Positions 1-5,226 of a DNA stretch of 6,714 nucleotides are shown piece after piece. The notes under the pieces were generated by a model. The model did not search any database, was not told the origin of the DNA, and was given only the letters and a program-made list of their open reading frames with translations. Made by a program: the position numbers and the translations under genes. The DNA is from an archaeon (GTDB lineage Archaea > Nanobdellota > Nanobdellia > Woesearchaeales > JAHJEM01), in the NCBI GenBank assembly GCA_020057445.1, contig JAGVFV010000170.1, positions 1 through 6,714 of the forward strand, in the 5' to 3' direction. Positions within the stretch are counted from its first letter, which is position 1, and each line of letters starts with the position of its first letter.

Positions 1-48
1 AAAAAGCAAATAAAAATCCCAACCGCCCAAAGGGGCGGGGTATTTTTA
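1..48 (-). terminator. Probable operon terminator: GC-rich hairpin followed by T-rich tract
   Basis: Read on the minus strand, a stem with CGCCC pairing GGGCG around a short CTTT loop is extended, after a bulge, by a CCC/GGG step and a 7-bp A/T stem (11-17 with 42-48). It is followed by ATTTTTATTTGC and another T5 run. The hairpin lies about 150 bases beyond the stop of the last gene of the cluster. The same hairpin read on the plus strand is followed by TATTTTTAA, so it could also stop transcripts coming from the left. In bacteria this would be a textbook intrinsic terminator; in archaea the T-tracts alone can terminate. Confidence 0.65.
18..44. repeat. Palindromic 27-base unit, copy A
   Basis: This unit has the form CCCAA-Y-[stem-loop]-GGGGTATT. 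It aligns without gaps to 86-112, with 21 of 27 positions identical. Here the stem is CGCCC (24-28) with GGGCG (33-37) around the loop AAAG. CCC at 18-20 can pair with GGG at 38-40, leaving AAC as a bulge. Relative to the other copy, two base pairs are exchanged in a compensating way. It forms the core of the terminator hairpin. Confidence 0.7.
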
Positions 49-50
49 AC

Positions 51-118
51 GTTAAGAATACCCTTGAAAAGAGTATCGCGAACGACCCAATCGTCGCAAG
101 CGACGGGGTATTCTTAAC
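51..118. repeat. 68-base inverted repeat with 13-bp perfect arms
   Basis: The arm at 51-63 (GTTAAGAATACCC) is the exact reverse complement of 106-118. Inside it lies a second hairpin, CGTCGC (92-97) with GCGACG (100-105), so either strand could fold into a long stem with an apical hairpin. GGG at 106-108 can pair with CCC at 61-63 or with CCC at 86-88, giving two mutually exclusive folds. No ORF lies here. It could be an RNA 3'-end structure, a dispersed palindromic element or the footprint of a mobile element. Confidence 0.65.
86..112. repeat. Palindromic 27-base unit, copy B
   Basis: This is the second copy of the unit at 18-44. The stem is CGTCGC (92-97) with GCGACG (100-105), the bulged CCCAAT is at 86-91, and the tail GGGGTATT is at 105-112. 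It differs from copy A at six positions. Four of these form two exchanged base pairs (T-A against C-G, and G-C against C-G), so the stem is kept while the sequence changes. Form and size resemble REP-like palindromic units. Confidence 0.7.
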
Positions 119-192
119 AAATAATGCGAGTGACACCATCCCAAGTTTGGGCCTGTTTGTGTCATGATCCATCATCGCCACAGGCATTATTT
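119..192. other. Nested inverted repeat just past the last gene (possible terminator or structured RNA)
   Basis: The outer arms 119-127 (AAATAATGC) and 184-192 are perfect 9-base reverse complements. Within them TGACAC (131-136) pairs with GTGTCA (159-164), and this encloses CCCAA (140-144) with TTGGG (147-151). A further small palindrome, ATGAT/ATCAT, lies at about 164-175. The fold would be a branched structure. On the plus strand the right arm runs straight into T7 (190-196), which suits a terminator for transcripts from the left. On the minus strand it starts only a few bases after the stop codon of the GH8-like gene. It does not look like a tRNA, as no T-arm is recognisable. Confidence 0.5.
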
Positions 193-195
193 TTT

Positions 196-1422
196 TCATG
201 GTTTCACCTCGCCATATTTTCGTATATAGTCCTGTAATGTGAGGATGCTCTCCTGCATGGTGAATTGCCCCACCCTTGGCACTTCGCCGATCCCTTCCGG
301 GAATGAGCCGTAGAGGGGTGATTGTTCGTCAGTCACCTGGAATGTGGAAAGCTTGTTGATGAAGTCCCTGCTTGCCTCTTCGTCTCCGAGGGCGACTGCT
401 GCCCTTCCGACGAGCGCATAGACCCAAGGAGAATCATAGGATGTCAGGGGGTCCCCGCTTGAGCTGTATGACGTGTAGATCGTGCTGTCTTCTGCGACAA
501 ACCGTTTCTTGTAGAATTCCAGTGATTTCCTTGCTGATGCCATGAGTTCAGGATCTTCGCTCTCTGCATTTCTGACCATCATCCAGAGGGAATTGATGCC
601 GTATCCTCCATCGTCGATGCCGTTCCCATACTGCCTGCGGTCTGTCAGCATGGAATTGTAGAGGCCGTTTGCTATCTGCGCACGGAGTGTCACATTCTTC
701 ATCTGCACGTAGAGCGTCTTCCATGGTTCTCCCCTCCGTTTTGCGAGGGCGTCGACGGTGATGAAGTCATTGTAGGAGAGCCAGACCTCGTTTGTCCGCC
801 AGGGGGTCTCTCCAGAATAGCCGCCATATGGCGCGAGCATGCCATCGCGGGTGATGGCTATATGCTCAATTCCTCCTGCAAGAGTATTGATGAGCTGCGT
901 ATATCTTTCGTCTCCCCATTGTTTTTCTGCGATGAGGAGCGCGTGTATCGCGCGAAGGTCTGCGTCTGTCGCTATGTTTGTCCCGTCATTGATCGGCTTA
1001 TCGTCGGGAGACAGCCGCCACATGAGATATCCTTTTTTGTGGAGCATATTCTTCTCGATGAAGTCGAGTTCCATGTCAAAGGCTTCCTTCTGCCCTGCAT
1101 TCGCTGTCCAGAGGAGGTAATAGCTGACAGCTTCGCTGTTGGTATAGTTCTGGTAATCAAAGGATTGGGTGGCGTTGATGACATAATAGAGGTCGATGTG
1201 GCCTTCTTTTTGGAGATTCTTCTCAAAGAAGGATTGCGCGACTTCAAGTGTGGGCGTCAGTCTCACTTCTTGTGGAGTGTCGTTCATCGTAGTGTCGCGC
1301 TCTGCAGGAGGTGCATGTTCGATGATGCCTTGGGCGAGGAGCACCTTGAAGAGGACGCCGAAGAGCAGGTATGCTCCTATCATCCCGAAGATGATGAACA
1401 GCTTCTTTTTTTCCACTATCAT
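196..1422 (-). CDS. Membrane-anchored glycoside hydrolase family 8-like protein (BcsZ/endoglucanase-like)
   Basis: This is probably a glycan hydrolase acting outside the cell on the polymer made by the neighbouring synthase. Residues 1-7 are basic and about 8-30 form one membrane helix, so the catalytic part is anchored and faces outward. The PROSITE GH8 signature (A-[ST]-D-[AG]-D, then a helix ending in W) is nearly complete at residues 151-169: ATDAD, then ALL, A165 and W169, but with A-I where I-A is expected. S96-E97-A98 matches the S-E-G segment holding the catalytic acid. E97 and D153 are 56 residues apart, close to the E95/D152 pair of Clostridium CelA (from memory). Y329-D330 with P332-W333 is a candidate for the base region. 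Length (408) suits an (alpha/alpha)6 domain plus anchor. The gene is last in the cluster, overlaps its neighbour by 4 bases (ATGA), and has a strong SD. Sequons occur at N83, N92 and N243. The glycan substrate cannot be read from sequence; a non-hydrolytic relative is possible. Confidence 0.78.
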   Translation of the reverse strand: MIVEKKKLFIIFGMIGAYLLFGVLFKVLLAQGIIEHAPPAERDTTMNDTPQEVRLTPTLEVAQSFFEKNLQKEGHIDLYYVINATQSFDYQNYTNSEAVSYYLLWTANAGQKEAFDMELDFIEKNMLHKKGYLMWRLSPDDKPINDGTNIATDADLRAIHALLIAEKQWGDERYTQLINTLAGGIEHIAITRDGMLAPYGGYSGETPWRTNEVWLSYNDFITVDALAKRRGEPWKTLYVQMKNVTLRAQIANGLYNSMLTDRRQYGNGIDDGGYGINSLWMMVRNAESEDPELMASARKSLEFYKKRFVAEDSTIYTSYSSSGDPLTSYDSPWVYALVGRAAVALGDEEASRDFINKLSTFQVTDEQSPLYGSFPEGIGEVPRVGQFTMQESILTLQDYIRKYGEVKP

Positions 1423-3623
1423 AGGTCACCTCCTTTGAACTCTTTCCATAATGTGGCTTTTGGTCGTATGATAAAGAATAGGGCAAGGCTGATGATGGTG
1501 ATGATGGAGATGAAGAATCCTATCTTTGTGAACTTGTTTATCCGGTAATCAAGGGTGAGCACATAATTTCCTTCTGTCTTTGGCTTGATGAGCATGAAGT
1601 ATGGCCCGATGGGTTCAATTGATGCTTTTTTTCCATCAGGAGTGTGTGCCTGGAAGTCAGTGTCATAGGTCATCTTCACGATGATTTCCGTGTCTATGGT
1701 CGCATCCGTGACTGCGATAGAGTACTTGTCAGGGTTGTCCATGGTCATCGCTGCATTTGAAGAGTATGGTTTTTCGAGGAGGTCCACGTAGCTTTTGAGG
1801 TAGGCGACTTCTGCAGGGTCGTTTGAAACAAACTCTTCTCCTTTGCTTCCGCAGTACTTGACCTTGAAGAGCACCCTGCACCCTGGAGAGAGATTCTGGA
1901 CTTCTGCCGCATCGTTCCCGTCGACGGCTTGCGCAAATGACAGGTCTTTCAAGGGGACGATGAAGTACGCATACCTCGTCCCGTTGTTGACAAAGGCAAG
2001 CGTCCTGCTCATCCTTCGGACGACAATGCGGTCCCGCTCTCCTTCCTGCATGTTCACATACAGTCGTCCGACATTTGCCGCCTTGAGATACAGGAGGGTC
2101 TTATCGGCGTCGTGATAGCCTGACGAGACTGAGAAGAGCTCGTCTGCGTAGGGGTTGGTGATGCCCTGCTCATAGTATCCATAGACCTGCGGCGTCAGCG
2201 TGAACGAGTTCCTGACAGAGAAGCTCTGGTCAGTATAGGGCATGCTGATCCTGCCTTGGACAGGCTCTCTGATGAATTCGGGCTTGTTGCTGATGTCCGG
2301 TGTCGTCTGCCATTTCGCCTGCACGTTGTAGACGATGATGCAGGATACGATGACAAATGCCGTGAGTGCCGAATAGTAGAATATCTTCTGTTTCCTTGTC
2401 TGGATGATGTTGGACAAGCATGCGACGAGGACTGCTCCTATGATGATGAATTCAGGGATGATGCGATGGTATTGTATTGAGGAGAGGACATTCATGGGAA
2501 AGATATTGTAGCGTTCTGTGTAGTAGAAGAGTATCATGACAAAGAGGACGGATGCGAGGCCGATGACGAGTTCATGGGTGAATACCGTCTTCTTTGTCGA
2601 CGGTGCTTGTCTTTTCCTGTGGAGGATTGCAAAGACGAGAAGGAAGAGTGCGGCTATCATGAGGATGGGGCCCGGTCCCTTGAGGTTTCCCGCGTCAAAG
2701 AAGAAGTCCTTGAGGCTGATGATGTTGAACGGCACTTGGTAGAACGGGAGGTATTTCACGCCCATGTGGGCGCCTGAGGTGACCTGCACATAGCTCATCT
2801 GCGGGAGGAACTGCACAGCGCCAATGAGCATGCTCAATAGCACGATGAAGACGAATTTCCAGAGGTATCTTGTGTTGTTGGCGTAAGGATCCTTCTCTCT
2901 CTTGAGCGCTATGGTGAGTAGGTAGAGTCCCATAGTCATGCATAGCGCAAACCAGAGGAGGGGATGCGCAAGGTACGCAAGGCCAAGGACGAGGATGAGC
3001 CAGAACCTGAAGGGGTTCAATGGTTCCTTGAAGAAGAGGATGAGGCCGAGAGGGAAGAGGAAGAGGAAGACGACGGTGATCGGTTCCCATCCGTAGCTCC
3101 GAAGCGAGATGAAGGTATTCGTGAGGAGGAATGCTGCAGACAGGGCAGATACCCATATCTTCCTGGAAAAATGATAGCACAGGTAGAAGGTGAGGAGAGT
3201 CGCGAGGAGATGCCCGAGGATGATGAGGAGGAGCGCGGCCTTTGCCGCTGCAAGCCCTGTGATAAGAATGAAGAGCGCGTGGACGCCGTAGAATCCTATC
3301 TGGTAATATTTCAGGAGTGGCATACCCAGGTACCAGTACGGGTTCCAGTTGAAGTGGGGGAAGTTCTGCATGATGTACTCTGTCTTCCACACATGGGTCT
3401 CAAGGTCCCATGCCCCGTACGTGTGGAGGTCTCCTTCGTTCGTCCGCCAGTCAGGATTGTCATAGGTCTCAGAGAGCCAATTGTTCCCGGCGAGAAGCTT
3501 ATAGTCCAGGGCGAGCCAGAAGAGGATGAGGAATGCTATGGCAAGCACTAGATGGATCCATTTTTTCTTGTCAGGCTTGTTGGTGACGAGCCGAGGATCG
3601 TCGTATCCATACGCCTTAATCAT
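1419..3623 (-). CDS. Large multi-spanning membrane protein, PTPS-related/YfhO-like (putative GT-C glycosyltransferase)
   Basis: This 734-residue protein has a first membrane helix at about 23-40, then a long outer loop (about 41-109) with W72-D73 and H77, and a W-N-P-Y-W-Y-L-G-M-P segment at 93-102. About nine to ten further helices follow between 110 and 431 (roughly 110-148, 156-198, 205-240, 254-272, 316-335, 350-367, 388-405, 413-431). A beta-rich ectodomain of some 265 residues (about 433-698) leads to a last helix at about 700-719 and a short basic tail. An acidic first loop, the W-x-x-x-W-x-x-G-x-P segment and the many helices resemble membrane proteins of the PTPS-related domain family and YfhO-like GT-C proteins. 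GT-C enzymes transfer sugars from polyprenyl-phosphate donors on the outer face, with an acidic residue in loop 1; D73 is the obvious candidate. Its place between synthase and hydrolase suggests decoration of the polymer or of a surface protein, but a transport or assembly role is also possible. The family assignment is by pattern only. It overlaps the upstream gene by 8 bases and the downstream gene by 4. Confidence 0.65.
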   Translation of the reverse strand: MIKAYGYDDPRLVTNKPDKKKWIHLVLAIAFLILFWLALDYKLLAGNNWLSETYDNPDWRTNEGDLHTYGAWDLETHVWKTEYIMQNFPHFNWNPYWYLGMPLLKYYQIGFYGVHALFILITGLAAAKAALLLIILGHLLATLLTFYLCYHFSRKIWVSALSAAFLLTNTFISLRSYGWEPITVVFLFLFPLGLILFFKEPLNPFRFWLILVLGLAYLAHPLLWFALCMTMGLYLLTIALKREKDPYANNTRYLWKFVFIVLLSMLIGAVQFLPQMSYVQVTSGAHMGVKYLPFYQVPFNIISLKDFFFDAGNLKGPGPILMIAALFLLVFAILHRKRQAPSTKKTVFTHELVIGLASVLFVMILFYYTERYNIFPMNVLSSIQYHRIIPEFIIIGAVLVACLSNIIQTRKQKIFYYSALTAFVIVSCIIVYNVQAKWQTTPDISNKPEFIREPVQGRISMPYTDQSFSVRNSFTLTPQVYGYYEQGITNPYADELFSVSSGYHDADKTLLYLKAANVGRLYVNMQEGERDRIVVRRMSRTLAFVNNGTRYAYFIVPLKDLSFAQAVDGNDAAEVQNLSPGCRVLFKVKYCGSKGEEFVSNDPAEVAYLKSYVDLLEKPYSSNAAMTMDNPDKYSIAVTDATIDTEIIVKMTYDTDFQAHTPDGKKASIEPIGPYFMLIKPKTEGNYVLTLDYRINKFTKIGFFISIITIISLALFFIIRPKATLWKEFKGGDL
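1426..1436 (-). promoter_or_regulatory. Near-perfect Shine-Dalgarno site for the GH8-like gene
   Basis: Read on the minus strand this is AAAGGAGGTGA, complementary over nearly its whole length to the usual 16S rRNA 3' end, with GGTGA ending 3 bases before ATG. It sits inside the last codons of the upstream gene (K-G-G-D-L-stop) and fixes the start at 1422. It is the strongest SD of the three visible and suggests that the hydrolase can be translated independently of, or more strongly than, the upstream gene. Confidence 0.8.
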
Positions 3624-5226
3624 GATGGCTCACCTGCGCTTTCTTGCCGGCGTCGCCGACGAAGATTATGGAGCTTCCGAGCACGAGGCTGAAGAAGAGG
3701 AGCCAGAGGGAGACGGGAAGATAGGTGCGAAGCCCTTGGATATCGACTGCTATTGCGGCATGGTAGAGTGCGTAGATGCTGAGGGTGAAGCAGACGAGTG
3801 CAAAAAGGAGGTTCCATTTGACCTGCAATATCCCTGAGTGCTCGCGCGTCTTGTTGGTGCGGACAAATCCGATGTACCGCTTGAGCAGTGCGTTAAACGC
3901 TGCTCGCAGGTAGATGAACATGCTGTTCGTTATGAGGCTGTATTGGAGGAGAGCGTCTGTGATCCTGACAGGCTCGTCATCGAGCCGTTTCCTCGTGGAT
4001 AGGTAGATCATGCTGATGCCAAAGATGATGTTGATGTAGAGGAAGATGATGAGCGGAGTGGGAAGCCAGGTGTGATGCGTCCCCCAGCCGGTGAGGAGCG
4101 ATATGATGGGGACGATCATGAAGGTGAAGGACACGATCCCTATGAGCCACCAGCCGAGCGTGAAGAAGGTATGGATTTGGTATCTCAAGGAGAAGTTCTT
4201 GCCTGTGATGATCTTGTACCAGGACTCGCGAAGGATCGCGAGGTTTCCGTTCGCCCACCGGTACTGCTGGGAGGAGTATGCCTTGAAGTCCCGCGGGGAA
4301 TATCCCCTGACGAGGATCTTCGGGACATAGGCTCCGATGAATCCGAGCGCATTCATCCGGATGCCAAGGTCGATGTCCTCTGTCGCGGTGTAGTACGAGA
4401 ACCCGTCTGCTTTGTTGAATGCTGATGTCCTGACGACCACATTGGTCCCGCAGAACGGCATGGCGCCGTCCTTTGCCTTCCCCACAGTCTGCGCGTGGAA
4501 GAATATGGAGTTCCCCGTCCTTTCAGCCCGTTCGAGCGGGGTGTCATCGTTGATGAAATATTGCGGGGTCTGCACAAATCCCACCTTCGCATCGCTGAAA
4601 TGGTCCATGGTCTCTTCGAGGAATTCGGGGTCGGGCGCCTGGTCTGAGTCGAGAATCACGAAATATTCTTCAGTGACGAAGTTCTTGATCGCGTTGTTGA
4701 TATTTCCCGCCTTATATCCTGTCCGTCCAACTCTTCGGATGAGGAGGTGTTCGGCGCTGTTATTTTTTCCTGCGAGGGTGAAACCATGCTTCTTTGCGAT
4801 GGAGTCGATCATCTCCATGCTTTCTTTCTTGTCAGAGTCATCAAGGAGGTACATCCTCATCCCTTCAGGCCACCTGATCCTCTTGCATGCTTTGATCGTC
4901 CGCTCGATGACTTCTTTCGGCTCGTTGTAGACAGGGAGGAGGATGGCGACTTTCGGTCTTTCTGTGAGAGGTCTTGGGGCGGGGGTTTTCTTGCTCGAGA
5001 AGAGGACGAAGACAAAATAAAGGCCAAACAGGATGGAGAAGAGTTCAGCAGGGAAGATGAGTATGGTAAGCGGGAATTGTGAGAATGAGTTGACAGGGAA
5101 CTGGCGCGGGGTGGTGAAGTGGATGAGGGTGTTTGAGAGGTAATAGGTGAGGAGGATGACGCTTCCTAGTCCGAAGATGGCGTAGAGCACATGATGGATC
5201 CAGTTCTGCTCCTTGATCTCGTTCAT
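3616..5226 (-). CDS. Processive family 2 glycosyltransferase, cellulose-synthase-like (BcsA-type core without PilZ)
   Basis: This is a membrane synthase that probably builds and extrudes a beta-linked polysaccharide from a nucleotide sugar made in the cytoplasm. Two helices (about 12-32 and 53-77) precede the GT-A catalytic domain (about 90-330). Motifs in order are P98-V-Y-N-E-P, D129-D130, D193-S-D195, F258-C-G-T, T282-E-D284 (catalytic base motif) and Q320-Q-Y-R-W324, the Q-x-x-R-W acceptor-site signature of processive enzymes. Four further helices follow (about 350-376, 389-410, 470-493, 502-522). Between the second and third of these, F454-V-R-T-N-K459 resembles the F-x-V-T-x-K gating loop of BcsA. 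The protein ends after the last helix, so the PilZ domain that binds c-di-GMP in bacterial BcsA is absent. The start has a GGTGA site 3 bases upstream and overlaps the surface-protein gene by 4 bases. Motifs alone do not tell glucan from GlcNAc-containing or mixed polymers. Confidence 0.93.
   Translation of the reverse strand: MNEIKEQNWIHHVLYAIFGLGSVILLTYYLSNTLIHFTTPRQFPVNSFSQFPLTILIFPAELFSILFGLYFVFVLFSSKKTPAPRPLTERPKVAILLPVYNEPKEVIERTIKACKRIRWPEGMRMYLLDDSDKKESMEMIDSIAKKHGFTLAGKNNSAEHLLIRRVGRTGYKAGNINNAIKNFVTEEYFVILDSDQAPDPEFLEETMDHFSDAKVGFVQTPQYFINDDTPLERAERTGNSIFFHAQTVGKAKDGAMPFCGTNVVVRTSAFNKADGFSYYTATEDIDLGIRMNALGFIGAYVPKILVRGYSPRDFKAYSSQQYRWANGNLAILRESWYKIITGKNFSLRYQIHTFFTLGWWLIGIVSFTFMIVPIISLLTGWGTHHTWLPTPLIIFLYINIIFGISMIYLSTRKRLDDEPVRITDALLQYSLITNSMFIYLRAAFNALLKRYIGFVRTNKTREHSGILQVKWNLLFALVCFTLSIYALYHAAIAVDIQGLRTYLPVSLWLLFFSLVLGSSIIFVGDAGKKAQVSHHD
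3630..3635 (-). promoter_or_regulatory. Shine-Dalgarno site (AGGTGA) for the GT-C-like gene
   Basis: Read on the minus strand, AGGTGA lies 6 bases before the ATG at 3623 and within the 3' end of the synthase gene. It supports that start codon; the next in-frame methionine, residue 85, would remove the first helix and most of the conserved outer loop. Confidence 0.6.

Noticed and set aside
119..192. tRNA gene
   Set aside because: The 74-base length and closed outer stem suggest one, but there is no recognisable T-arm, no CCA-like end and no proper anticodon arm.
119..192. Archaeal C/D box small RNA
   Set aside because: The minus strand has a C-box-like ATGATGG, but no CTGA D box at a suitable distance.
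1..195. CRISPR array
   Set aside because: There are only two similar units, they are palindromic with compensating differences rather than identical, and they lack regular spacers.
862..1548. 228-codon open frame on the plus strand
   Set aside because: It is antisense to the GH8-like gene, runs across the junction with the next gene, has no SD and encodes a protein of no recognisable character. The minus-strand frames carry clear family motifs.
3030..3076. Purine-rich tract on the plus strand, possibly triplex-forming or regulatory
   Set aside because: It is explained by Phe/Leu/Pro codons of a membrane helix on the minus strand.
2695..3390. 231-codon minus-strand frame inside the GT-C-like gene
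   Set aside because: It is a shadow frame rich in Pro, His and Arg, fully inside a gene with good membrane topology and its own SD.
2964..3551. 195-codon plus-strand frame very rich in Glu and Asp
   Set aside because: The acidic runs are the antisense image of Leu/Phe codons in the membrane helices of the GT-C-like protein.
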